Origin: Chiridota heheva
Lineage: Eukaryota > Echinodermata > Holothuroidea > Apodida > Chiridotidae
Assembly: GCA_020152595.1 (NCBI GenBank)
Contig: JAIGNY010000476.1
Location: 1,109,001-1,173,000, forward strand
Length of the DNA: 64,000 nucleotides
Reading direction: 5' to 3'
The notes under the pieces were generated by a model. It searched no databases. It saw nothing but the letters and a program-made list of their open reading frames with translations, and was not told where the DNA came from. Below, piece by piece: positions 1-11,167 of this stretch (the stretch's first letter is position 1; every line of letters begins with the position of its first letter). A program made the position numbers and the translations under genes.

Positions 1-124
1 GTATTGTACCACATGCTTTCTCTACAACATGGTACATTTTACATACAGCTATGTGTAGTTTAAGAATAATGGTCATCATCAGTTTTACCTTTCCCTGAAG
101 AGTTGGTCAATATAGATATGTCAT

Positions 125-1812
125 CTTTACGGAATCACTCTCAACTCCAAACTTTCCTATCTCCCCCATATCAACAACCTCAAAACCAAATGCCACAAGA
201 TCCTCAATCTCCTCGAGGTCCTCTAAAGCACTGACTGGGGAGCAAATCTCACCCTGCTCACCTTATATCGCTCCCTCCTCAGATCCAGGCTGGACTATGG
301 CAATTTCATCTTCGCCTCTGCCCCCAAATATTACTTGGAATACCTGGAGGTCACTGAGAACTCTGCCCTAAGGCTTTGTCTTGGTGCTACTCACACCTCC
401 CCTATCACCAGTCTCCATGTCGAAGCCAACAAACTCTCCTTCAACCTCCAGTGCACGAAGGCCGGCTTCTCCTTTGCTTTCCGCATCCTCACTGATCCAC
501 GAAACCCAAGCTTCCATTCCATCCGCTCTCCCTCCTTCACCAACCTCTTTAATCTCAACAAACGCATCCCCCCACCTTTCAGGATCCGGTTGCACTCCCA
601 CTTCTCCAAAGCGCCAAAATTTCTTTTAAATTTCATTGTTACGTGTATCAATATCAACATTTTCTCGATTGCCAGACACACCACCCTACCTACACCTACC
701 TGGACTATTCACCCCCCAAGGTTTACCTTGGTCTTTCATCCTTCATGAAAGCTCTCCACAACCCAGCCTTCTTATTCCAAATACTGTCAACTCAGTAGAC
801 ATTTCCATGACTAAGTCCTTCCTCTTCACCGATGGCTCCACACGGGAAGGCTTCTCTGCAGCCGCCGCCTGTCCTGGCCTCACCCTCTCCTCAAGCTTAC
901 ATGACGGCACCTCTATCTACTCTGCCGAGGCGAAGGCCATCCTCCTAGCCTTAACTTTCATAGAACTCTCTTTCCAACCAACCCCCTCCCCAATTTCCTC
1001 ATCTTCTCTGACTCTAAATCCGTCCTCACTGGCGTCCTCAACATGCTCTGGCCCAACTCTCTCATTCTACAAATCCTCAACAAATTCCACACTCTTTCCT
1101 TCCTAGGAAAGAAAATTCTCTTTTTCTGGATTCCCAGCCATGTCGGCATCCCTGGCAATGACAGAGTCGCCATCAAAGCTCTGTCGAATAACATTTCTCC
1201 TTTTCTTATTCCACACTCAGACCTCCATCTCTCCATCTCCAACTATATCAACAAACCTGTCAAAACTCCTGGAATTACGAAACCAGTATTAAACTTCACA
1301 CCATCAAATCCAAAGTTGGGACCAACACCCCTCTGCAGTCGCAACCGCAGGGAAGACATCGTTGTCACCCGCCTCGGCCACTCCTCTCTTACTCACTCCC
1401 ATCTCTTGTCTGGCTCCCCTGCCCTCTCTGTCCCACTTGCAAGACCAATCTCTCCATCAAGCATATTTTTTTAACCTGTTCCCTATACCAGAACTCCAGA
1501 TCTCTTCTCTCCTCACTCTCCTCAATCTAGGACCTATTCGAAAACAATTCTTCCTCAAACATCAATTTCTTCCTCAACAACAACCTCTTCCACCACATAT
1601 AATCTCCCCCTGCCTCCCTTTCTACACCTTACCTTACACACCCCTTTCTTTTCACTTAGTTTTTCTCCCACATTTAGCCTTTCCTCTTTATCTCTCTTAC
1701 AAACCTTCCATCTCCTCACTGTCCTAACTCTTACAGCATAATTTATTAACACTCTCTTGGCACATTTGACTCTGACTGTTGTGGTGCCATTAAACATCAA
1801 CAAACCAAACCA
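125..1812 (+). pseudogene. 5'-truncated non-LTR retrotransposon (I/Nimb-like LINE), RT C-terminus plus RNase H
   Basis: Decayed end of a LINE ORF2. From about 128 one frame reads like the end of a reverse transcriptase: YGITLNSKL, then LLRSRLDYGNFIF near 270, then ALRLCLGATHTSP near 365. From about 810 it reads as RNase H: a TDGS motif, SAEAKAILLAL, then WIPSHVGIPGND near 1130. A trailing LTHSHLLSG segment near 1390 resembles the Cys/His tail seen after RNase H in these elements. The frame shifts several times and contains stops, so it is dead. The 3' end near 1812 is fixed by a second copy on the minus strand (32393-32925) that ends in the same sequence, including GGTGCCATTAAAC or GGTGCCGTTAAAC. 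RNase H after RT points to the I/Nimb/Loa group; the exact clade is uncertain. No promoter or first ORF is visible, as expected for a 5'-truncated insertion. Confidence 0.85.
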
Positions 1813-2085
1813 TCATCTTTACTGTATGTCAATTTCTCCATTGTGTTGAAAAAGTTGTTGGTTTAGAGTTCTGAGTGATATGCATAAATTTATCTTGAGA
1901 TGTATTGAGAAAAATATGCTTAAAGGACTTTCAAAAATGTTATTAGATCAAAGGTTTAGAGCATGTTCATCAAACAAATGAGAGGTGATGGATGGTGACT
2001 GGGAGTGTAAGGGAGGGGGGGGGGCGCAGGATCTGGAGGTAGAAACACATTGTTTGGATGATGAGAATTTTTTTAACCCTTAATG

Positions 2086-2430
2086 GACCACGCCCAGAAA
2101 AGGTACATGCACTTCACTCAATTTCAGTCCGACATGAGTTTATAGTAATCCTTGTTGGACCACGCCCAATAAGGGGACCTGCGCTTCACTCAGATTTAGT
2201 CTGACAATGGTTAATAGTAACTCTTGTTGGACCACACCCGATAAGGGTACCTGCATTTCACTCAAGTTTCATTCTGACAATGGTCAATTGTAACCCTTGT
2301 TGGACCATGTCCAATAAGGGAACCTGCATTTCACTCAGTTTCAGTTTGACAATGGTTAATAGTAATCCTTGATAGACCACACCCAATAAGGGGACCTGCG
2401 CTTCACTCAATTTCAGTCTGACAAGGGTTT
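2086..2430. repeat. Tandem repeat, ~72 bp unit, five copies
   Basis: Units begin with GGACCACGCCCAATAAGG-like sequence at about 2086, 2157, 2229, 2302 and 2374, so the period is 71-73 bp. The copies diverge by substitutions. The array lies about 130 bp upstream of a coding exon. Confidence 0.85.
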
Positions 2431-2563
2431 AAATTTGTGTTCAGGGCATGCAGTCAATGAGGGGCTTTTTACCCATTTCTGGTGCTGGGAATGCTGCTGT
2501 AACAAATAGGGTGAAATACTTATAATAACTACCAATGGTTCTTTGATGCATTTTATTTTGCAG

Positions 2564-2692
2564 ACCTGTGATAATTGCGAACGTATGAAAATGCAGATTG
2601 CAAAGAGAGATAAGAAAATTATTGAACATGAGAGCACAATTAAACAACTGATGGCGCTCTGCCAAAAGTTTGAAACCCAACTTATGCAACAG
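2564..2692 (+). CDS. Internal exon of an unidentified coiled-coil protein gene
   Basis: A 43-codon exon with a clean acceptor (TTTTATTTTGCAG ending at 2563) and donor (GTAAGC from 2693); both junctions are in phase 0. The peptide starts TCDNCERMKMQIAK and ends FETQLMQQ. It is charged, Lys/Glu/Gln rich, has a CxxC near its start and has heptad-like spacing typical of a coiled coil. It joins in frame to the terminal exon at 7176. An alternative terminal exon at 3115 is also in frame. I do not recognise the protein. Upstream exons must lie left of the window or remain unseen in 1-2563. Confidence that this is a real exon is good because splice sites, phase and amino-acid composition agree. Confidence 0.7.
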
Positions 2693-3114
2693 GTAAGCTT
2701 TTTCTTTCAAAGTTCATTATTATGTGTATCAAGGGTTGAATTACCTGATTTTTTTTTATTCATTAATATCATTTTTTTTATGAGATATAAAATGTAAGAT
2801 ACTGTGACTTGAATGGTAAAAAGGATTCAAGTGATTGTTAGATGTTAGACAATAGTTTATTAAAGCGTGGGTTGCGGAGTGGTGCAGAAATAATGTTTAA
2901 ATATGGATCAACACTCAACAGATAGTAAAAATGAATGAATGTGGATGAACGTTTGTGATCTAAACTTTTCGTCTTTGAAAGGAGTTTCAGTTTAATTGCT
3001 TTTTGCCCAGAATGTAAAAAGTGCAAATCAAAAACATTAAGTTATACGTTTTTATGTGGTAACTTTTGCTCGATTCTTGGGGTATTTTATCAGAGGAATT
3101 TCTTTTGATTTTAG

Positions 3115-3156
3115 ACGATACTGAAGGAATGTGTTGACTTGGTGAAGAAAGATTAA
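3115..3156 (+). CDS. Candidate alternative terminal exon of the coiled-coil gene
   Basis: After a good acceptor (TTCTTTTGATTTTAG ending at 3114), 13 codons in phase 0 reach TAA at 3154-3156, giving TILKECVDLVKKD. This follows naturally on the coiled coil of the exon at 2564-2692. An AATAAA lies at 3607-3612, about 450 bp further on. This would make a short isoform by using an earlier last exon. There is no transcript evidence here; a chance acceptor with a short open frame is the main alternative. Confidence 0.35.
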   Translation, partial: TILKECVDLVKKD

Positions 3157-3606
3157 ATGAAGACATGGTGAGCGACTGTTGAATCCCATTATATAGGACT
3201 ATGCTTCTTGTGATTTTACCAAACCTCCAAATACATATCCAAATCTTGCACTAAAAATACACTGAGATTGGTCGATTGAAGATGATTTGAAAAACATGTA
3301 TTGCTTGCTCTTTTCTGTTACAAGTTAGTAAAATCAAAGTGTGGTGTAGAGACAAAAATGTTGTTATGAAAATTGGAAAAATGGGTGTTTCAGAGAAGTG
3401 TCATTTGTTGATCGTGTATGTTTTACTGTACTTAATACCATTAGACAACTAGATTTGAAAATCTGCGGTTGCTTATTTAGGCATAGATTCTATAGAGTTT
3501 AACTTAGGTTAAAAAAAAAAAAAAACACCAGTATCAGAGTTTTTCAAGTCTTCTGGCAGTTAAAATAGTTTCACCTTGTTTATGTAGATGTTATTTTTCA
3601 GATTAC

Positions 3607-3612
3607 AATAAA
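3607..3612 (+). promoter_or_regulatory. Possible polyadenylation signal for short isoform
   Basis: Canonical AATAAA about 450 bp downstream of the candidate alternative stop codon. Such hexamers are common in AT-rich DNA, so the link is inference. Confidence 0.25.
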
Positions 3613-4309
3613 TGTTTATCTGTTAGAAATGTAGATTGAAATAAGTTGCAAAGATTTCCAGGATGTGGATGATTTAGGTTTTTAGGGTATTTGCAAAAAT
3701 TGATATTATAGGTGTAAAGTATTACCTATGTCCTGTTATGATACCTATTTCTAGTTCATGTCTGCCTTCAGTTGTTTGTCTTGAACTTATTCTGTTGAAA
3801 TGCTGTGGTAATTTTGGTAAGTGTGTAATCATTATTTTGGAGCATTGGGACAGTGAGTATCACACAAATGCCTTTGTTTGATTTTATTCATGTTCTTTGG
3901 ACAAAAATGATAATTTTTCTGATTTTACTCTTTTTGGTAAGCATGCGAAGCATAATGCAAACCTATGTAATGGCGAGAACATCCGGCCGGCCGGTTACAG
4001 ATTTTTAATAAGATTTTCTCAGAAATGCTAAAGTTTTTTGAGAATTCCTCAGAAAATGTTAAAGTTTCTTCAGATATCCTTATGGAAGGTTAGAATTTTC
4101 TTACAAAATGTTAAAGATTTTCAGAGACATTTAAGACAGGATTGGAGACTAGTTTCTTTAAAAAGTCTACAAAACATTTGATATATTCTTAGAAGATAAC
4201 TGTAAAATGATATAATTTTCCAATATTTTTCAGAGATCCTCAAGTCTTTCTTGTAGAACTTGAGATTTAAAATCCTTAAAATTCTTCAAAATATTTGGGC
4301 CCCAACAGC

Positions 4310-4655
4310 TGTATCAGGCATGAATATTAAACTCCACCTTTATTATTGTGGTCATTTGCATAAAGTTGCTACAGTATATGAACTGACCAAACTTTTTTAT
4401 TTAGTATGCTTAGTCAGGGAGTGTGACAGGATGTGATTGCATATGGACATAGGGAGGGATGCCATGTGGGACATGGATGGGGGCCATGAGGGACATATGA
4501 TATGATATATACCATGTGGTATACACCAAGGGCTATATCAGGCATAATTATTTGACTCCACCTTTTTTTCTTATTCAACAAGTCATTTGCATATAAGTTG
4601 TTATATGAAGTGACACTTTCATACATAGTATGCTGAATCAGGGACTGATAACTAG
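4310..4655. repeat. Diverged direct repeat pair (about 4310-4437 and 4530-4655)
   Basis: Both copies contain CTATATCAGGCAT, then ACTCCACCTTT, then GTCATTTGCATA, then TAGTATGCT..TCAGGGA in the same order. They flank the first minisatellite units, and a weaker partial copy lies near 5630-5690. They look like the flanks of a larger, duplicated repeat unit. Confidence 0.6.
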
Positions 4656-5620
4656 GATGAGACTTCTTATGGAGCCTATGGGATGTCATGTGGGACATAG
4701 GGTGGGATGCCATGTGGGACATGGGGTGGAATGCCATGTGGGACATGGGGTGGGATGCCACGTTTGACATGGGGTGGGATGCCATGTGGGACATGGGGTG
4801 GGATGCCATGTTTGACATGGGGTGGGATGCCATGTGGGACATGGGGTGGGATGCCATGTTTGACATGGGGTTGGATGCCAAGTGGGATATGGGTTGGGAT
4901 GCCATGTGGGACAGGGTAGAATGCCATGTGGGACATGGTGGGATGCCATGAGTAACACAGAGTGTGACATAGGTTGGGATGCCATGTGTGACATAAGGTA
5001 GGATGCCATGTTTGACATAGGGTAGGAGGCTATGTGGGACATTGGGTAGGAGGCCATGGGGACATGGGATGTGATGCCATGACTTTGGGACAAAGTAGGA
5101 TGTCATTGGGAGGGATACCATGTGGAACATATGGTGGGACATAAGGTAGGATGCTATGTGGGACATCAGGTGGGAAGCCACTGATGCGGGACACAGGGAG
5201 GGACACCATATGGGACATAGAGAGGGATGTCATGTGGTACATATGGTTGGATTAATTTGGGACATACATGTAGGATGGAATCCATGTGGGTCATAGAGTG
5301 GGATGCCATGTGGGACATGGTGGAATGCCATGTGGGACAAGGCATGGGATGTCATGTGGGACATGTGGGATGTCATGTGGGACATGTGGGATGTCATTTG
5401 GGACATGTGATGTGGGACATAGGGTGGAATGCCATGTGGGTCGTAGGATGGGATGCCCTGTGGGACATATGATGATATGCTACGTGGGACAAGGGATGAG
5501 ATGGGATGTCATGTGGGACATGGGATGGGATCATGCTATGTGGAAGATATGGTGGAATGCCATGTGGGACATGGGATGTCATGTGGGACATGGGATGCTA
5601 TGTGGGTCTTAGTGTGAGGT
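4440..5620. repeat. 24-bp minisatellite, regular core 4680-4960, degenerate flanks
   Basis: The core unit begins GGATGCCATGTGGGACATGG and repeats every 24 bp; about eleven regular copies lie in 4680-4960, followed by variable-length copies to about 5620. The unit is divisible by three and lacks stops in several frames on both strands. This creates long apparent open frames (for example HPMSHMAS repeats on the minus strand) that are not genes. It lies in the last intron of the coiled-coil gene. Confidence 0.95.
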
Positions 5621-5639
5621 GCCATTTTTTTAATTAGCA

Positions 5640-7170
5640 AGTCATATGATATGGATGTCAATTTGCATGGGCATGCGAACCATGACGGTATTTACTGTTC
5701 TAGTTTAGTAAAATAACAGTAAAAGTGTAGGGTGAAACTTGAACACTGTTTAAAATTCTTCATTGAGCACTTCATGGATCTAGTGTGTGATTTATGTACA
5801 TTTAAACACTATGAAACCGTACACTCCCAACCCAACATTTTTATGCTTTTTTGTACTTAATTCTTATCCAACTGTCCTTTCATTTTTCTGTCATGAATAA
5901 GCATTGAATGAATGCTGAGACGTGAAACATTTACCCTGCACTGATGTGCATGGTATGTCACTGTGATATACAAAATTATACAAAGTAGTTCATTGACTAT
6001 GCATAGTCCACAAAAATAGCCAATTATTTTGTTACTTTGCGAAATTTGGCATAAAAGACATGCAGTTCTGCTGAAAGTTGATTACAATATTGGTTGTATA
6101 TGCACAGATACATGTACAATTATTGAAAAAGTGCAGATTTCGTGCACGATGCTTGGTTCGTGGCAAAGAATAGGGCAGCTATTTGTATATTCCATTGTAT
6201 CAATGAAAAGAGTATTCCATTGGGTAAATGGGAGAGAAAAAAAGTTTTTAATTTGGATAATAGCATGCAGAGCTATGAATTAAAAATAAAAAAGTGCCAA
6301 AATGCACCACAAATCATCAAAGTTGATACATTTACCCAAAATGTAAGAAATAGGGCTAGGTATTAGCAAAATTCGATTAGATTTGAACTAGATAATTTGT
6401 CAAGATAATGGTGACTAAAAATGAAATTAAAATTCTTTTTGCAAGTGTTGTTTAATGTTTTTGGAGAAACATTTGTTTTTGGTGATTTTTTTACAAAAAA
6501 ATAAAAATTCTGCATATTTACCCATAATTTACGCAAAAAAATTCAATATAACCCCACACAAAAAAAATATATCTTGAAAGACCTAATGTAGTATGTTCAA
6601 ATGATACTAAATGCACCCCACTAGGATTTTGGTTTAGTCCCGTTTTTTTTCTTCGTCCGAAATTGGTACTTCCAAATGGGTCATGGTGCGACCGCTTGTA
6701 GTTCAAGGGTTAATATCACACAAATGCTCATGGTTGATTTTATTCCTGTTCTTTGTGGAGGAAAGAATGGAATTCAGGCCAATAAGAAAATGGAACAAAG
6801 TTGTGATCTTTGGTGTGGTGCCTGCAAGACCTTTTAAGGTGAAAATATGAATTAATGCAGGAAATGATGGAATTGCTCAGTAGCAAAACCACCACTTACT
6901 TATGCGATGGCAGCATACACTTTCAGCGACTAAAATCAAACTTCTTCCTTAGAAAATGCTCACATCAGCTTTTGCTAATAACTGAGGTTTGTTGTTGGCC
7001 ATTATACTTTTTGTTCATTTTGAAATTGATTTTTAAAGTATTGTGATTCTTTTTATGATATATTCAAAGGTTATGAAAAGAGCAGCTCTTTTGGGAAATG
7101 CCATGTTGTTATAATCTGTTGTCAATGTAAAAGTAAAATACACTCACCAAGCTTAAACATATTTTCTTCT
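5640..7170. other. Intronic stretch without recognisable features
   Basis: Last-intron sequence of the coiled-coil gene. It is AT-rich with short open frames only. I see no exon-like segment with splice sites and no clear repeat unit. Confidence 0.5.
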
Positions 7171-7175
7171 TTCAG

Positions 7176-7256
7176 GACGTCCTTTTAAAACAATTTGCTG
7201 AGGACCAAGGACACAAAGTGCCCCTCATGATGAGAATGAAGAGCAAGGAGAAATAA
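7176..7256 (+). CDS. Terminal exon of the coiled-coil protein gene
   Basis: Acceptor TTTTCTTCTTTCAG ends at 7175. The frame (phase 0) then reads DVLLKQFAEDQG...MKSKEK and stops at TAA 7254-7256, giving 26 codons. This continues the coiled-coil exon at 2564-2692 across a 4.5-kb intron. The basic C-terminus and Gln/Glu-rich start fit a coiled-coil protein. Two AATAAA-type hexamers follow, at 7505-7510 and about 7620. The product is not recognised. Confidence 0.7.
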   Translation, partial: DVLLKQFAEDQGHKVPLMMRMKSKEK

Positions 7257-7504
7257 GAGATGGAGGTCAAAGTGGACAATGACATTCCAAGATAGACTTA
7301 CTTGCCAGTTGTTTACAACAAGCAACAATTTAGCCAAGTATTGGCTTTAATAATGTTTTTCATCGTACCATTAGTATATGCAAGGAGGTCGTATAGTTAT
7401 ACATATAATATAAATATCATTATTACTTTGAATATTTACTGATAACATGCAAATTGGGAATATGAAGCAATTAAAGGTGAGCTTGTTGTGCCTTTTGATT
7501 AACA

Positions 7505-7510
7505 AATAAA
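7505..7510 (+). promoter_or_regulatory. Likely polyadenylation signal of the coiled-coil gene
   Basis: AATAAA about 250 bp after the stop codon at 7256, in AT-rich 3' UTR-like sequence. A second AATAAA occurs near 7620. Confidence 0.45.
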
Positions 7511-8030
7511 CCTGTTACTTAATTCTTAAGTCATAAAATTATTTTTTTACTTAATTGCTTGGTACAAAGTGATTTAAGTTGTTAAATACACAAGTTTTTA
7601 AAGTTTGTTTTAATTTTTAAATAAAGCTAATCAAATTCTGAAGATCTTTGATGTATGTGAAATAGCTTTATTAAATAATACATATTCTACTGACAACTAT
7701 GATACTTATAAGATTAATGTTGAATATAGTAAGTTTTGAAATTAAGTTTTAATTTAGGGAAACCTGTGGGTGAAAACAGGTGTGCAGATCTAGCTTGAAA
7801 CAATATATCTCATCCAATGCACTAAATCTTACTGCCATATCAGATGCATTAAGTGGTACCCTGCAGTCAGACTTGTAGTGTGAGTACATTACTGTGGGTA
7901 TGAGTAAAAGGCTGTGAGTACAGGTCTCAAAGCTGCGAGTATGGGTATAAGTACGTGAGTATGAGATCCAAAGCCCTTGTTATGATTAATAGTACAAGAT
8001 CGGAAATATAAGTAGAAATGTATATCACAA

Positions 8031-8574
8031 CAATTAAAGGATTACCTCAGGGGTCAAGCAAGTCTATCTTATATGAAAGAGGACTTCCTAAGAAAAAATT
8101 AGTGCAGAAAGCATTCAAAAATCTTATTCCCTTAAGGGGATATCTAAGTTTAAAGTTTTGTTTAATTTGTATAGAAACGACTGAAATCAGACTAGTTGTG
8201 ATTTGATAGACCCAGATTCCTGAAAGTTTATGTATTCTATCATATTTGTTGTGTGATTTTGTGGCTTAAAAAACATGGGATATGTCAGAAATGTAGTAAA
8301 ACTGAATCTAGTAAGGATATTTATAATATACTTCCTGAAGAAAGATCGTGGAAACATCATTTAAATAGCGAAAAATGTAACTAAACCTTCTTTAAAATGC
8401 ATTAACAATTGTTAGAAATGTGATGATGAGAATGCCAATCTTTCATAGTAGAAACTTGAATCCTTAACGGAAAAAGATTTTTGAATGCTTTCTTCAACAT
8501 TTTGTTTCTTTTGAAGTCCTCTTTCATACAAGATGGACTTACTTAACTCCTGAACTAATTCTTTTACAACAATT
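8031..8574. mobile_element. Foldback (MITE-like) element, copy 1
   Basis: A palindromic element of about 540 bp. The left arm starts CAATTAAAGGATTACCTCAG and continues with TCTTATATGAAAGAGGACTTC. The right arm carries the inverse, GAAGTCCTCTTTCATACAAGA, and ends ...TTTTACAACAATTG. Inverted similarity extends inward through the arms (CGACTGAAATCAGACTAGTT). There is no coding capacity. Other copies are at 24041-24578, 56165-56674 and 62758-63085. Confidence 0.8.
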
Positions 8575-9040
8575 GATTAAAAGATAGGTTAAATAATGAA
8601 GTCACTTCTCACGTTGTTTTTCTGTTAAAAAAACTCAAAAAACTAACTAAATGAAATAAAGCTATCAAGGTAAAATAATGTGTATGAAAAATCAACAATT
8701 AAACATAACAAATTTTAAAAAGTATAGATAGGTGACTGTGAGTCTCATGAATTCACATTCTATCCTGAGGCCCCATGGTAACGTCATTTGAGGTCGCAAA
8801 TGAAATTTGTTACTGGGCACCCTGATATTTATTCACAATCATAAATACTCTAAAAGTTTACAAAAAAAAACTTGAAAATATTCTCGCAATTTTTAGAATT
8901 TTATTTGTTTAGAAACAAATTGTCCCATTGTACGTGACGTCACAATTAAAATTATTCATTCAGCAACATCAAGAAATACAATTGGCAATCAAAACCAGCA
9001 GAAAAATGGTAATCTGAACGATAAAATCAGAACATTTTTT

Positions 9041-9520
9041 GATCAGTATTGGTATATTGATGGGACACGTGATCAGTATTGGTATATTGATGGGACACGT
9101 GATCAGTATTGGTATATTAATGGGACACGTGATCAATAATGGTATATTGATGGGACATGTGATCAGTATTAGTATATTGATGGGACACGTGATCAGTATT
9201 GGTATATTGATGGGACACGTGATCAGTATTGGTATATTGATGGGACACGTGATCAATATAGGTATATTGATGGGACACGTGATCAGAATTGGTATATTAA
9301 TGGGACACATGATCAATATAGGTATATTGATGGGACACGTGATCAGTATTGGTATATTAATGGGACACGTGATCAATATAGGTATATTGATGGGACACGT
9401 GGACAGTATTGGTATATTGATGGGACACGTGATCAATATTGGTATATTGATGGGACACGTGATCAGTATTGGTATATTGATGGGACACGTGATCAGTATT
9501 GGTATATTGATGGGACACGT
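9041..9520. repeat. 30-bp minisatellite, 16 copies, E-box in nearly every unit
   Basis: Exactly sixteen head-to-tail 30-bp units, starting GATCAGTATTGGTATATTGA and ending TGGGACACGT. Each unit junction gives CACGTG followed by ATCA; variants with CATGTG or CACATG occur near 9155 and 9305. The unit is a multiple of three and is open on both strands, so the long Ile/Pro-rich open frames here are artefacts. Confidence 0.97.
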
Positions 9521-9529
9521 GACTCCATA

Positions 9530-11160
9530 GGTGAGATACTTTTTGTTCTCTGGCTCGTAATCCTTTCTTGATCTGGAGTGAATTTTTCTTGCCTCGTTGT
9601 GGTTCATTTAACAATATTCAGCACTACTATCATGATCATCCCTCGTAAATCTCTAAAACACCAAAATATCCAAATCTTTTCAAAAGTAATGAGTCTTTTT
9701 TAATCCACCTTTACTATCTGGAAAAAGTCCACAGGTTTTCCCAAAAAAAAGAAAGCCCTGTTGATATACTTACCCAGCAAGTCTGCTTGGGCCTTACCTA
9801 ACAGCAGTCCAAACTTTCTTTCTGAACTGTTTCAAGCAGATCAAATGACATTTACAAACCACATTGCCATAGACACTGGCAGTCTTGATGAATGACATAT
9901 CAGCAACAGCAGCCATTAACCAAAGCGCAACTCTTTCTTGCACCTTTACTTTTGGCCTTCAACTATATTGAAGTTTCCCCAGGTAAATGCATTGCAATCT
10001 TTTCAGACTCAGAATCAGGCCACCCAGGAAGAACCAGGACGCATAAATACAAGAGTCTGCTATCTTTTAAAATGATTTTAAACAGTTAGTTTCGTCTCTA
10101 CAAAGTCAGATCTGAACTGGTTTAGTTACACCAGTTGCATCTTTACACGTTGAATGGTGGTGGCACTCATGAAATGTAATTATTTTGCAAAACTAGGAAA
10201 TGACTTAAATTAAAAAACACACTGTTTAATTTCAAAGTATTTTTAATAGTCTGAAAAGAATCAACTTGTTACTCTTTATGCAAGAAAGCTGTCACAAGAT
10301 ATTATTTCATAAGCTCATTCCAAGCCTTAATAACCATTGTACTAGCCTCGACTAAGCCTACACAGAGATATTGTGATAAAGGTTTAAAGTACCATAATGT
10401 AGGTATTTTTAAATGCATATCTCTCATTTTAGAAATGTTCAGTTTTGATAAGAAAGATGCCAACACATGGAGGTACACCAACAGCCTATTTTCCTAAGCA
10501 TTCTTTGTTTGTTTACAATTCTTGACCAGTGGTTGGATGATTTCCTGCACTGTGCATGGATGATGTTAGTGTACATCCTGGTATTTTGAACATAAGACAC
10601 ATTTTTTTGTTGAGGTTTTTGGTAAACCCGATGGCGGCAACTGCAAATCCTCTACCTTTTTGCATCTTGTCATACGGGGATTTAAGTGAGCGTATTTATT
10701 TTCAAGATATACATTGGCTACGGTAAGGAACTTCATAACATTTCTTCACTACATCCCTACAAAATCTGAAAAGAAATGTTGAAATTACAGAGATCATCAG
10801 ACACTTTGTCGGTGGAAACATGCAAAGATTTGTGCACAAGTAAACGTAACTTTTTAACCTACGTCCGCACAATGTGTGTGCTTTCAAACTCAAAAATGAA
10901 AATATCATCTCTAAGCTAATTCCACCAAATTTGCAATTTGCTGCAAAAATACCCAAGCAAAGGTAGAGGTTTGGGCCTCTTAAGCCGACCAACTTTACAC
11001 TGGCTGTAATGGTCAACTTCTTTGTTTTCACCAACAAACTGTTTGGTAAGATTTTCGCACGTTATTATTATTACGTCATCCCAAATAACCTAGTTAGGCC
11101 TATTATATGTACAAATGTTTTCTGAAGAAAGAATTGTAATTGTGTCCTGTAATTTGGGTA
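9530..11160. other. Non-coding stretch, nothing recognised
   Basis: AT-rich sequence with only short open frames in all six frames. I found no splice-bounded exon, RNA gene or repeat array. Confidence 0.4.
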
Positions 11161-11167
11161 CACATGT

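Noticed and set aside
4414-5181. 255-residue His/Pro/Met repeat protein
   Set aside because: Created by the 24-bp minisatellite; no splice sites or start context, and open frames exist on both strands.
7861-7980. GTGAGTATGGGTATAAGTAC-rich stretch as a tandem repeat
   Set aside because: Only a few irregular GAGTA words; no constant period.
8969-9607. 212-residue open frame rich in Ile/Pro/Asn repeats
   Set aside because: It is the translation of a 30-bp minisatellite; the opposite strand is equally open.
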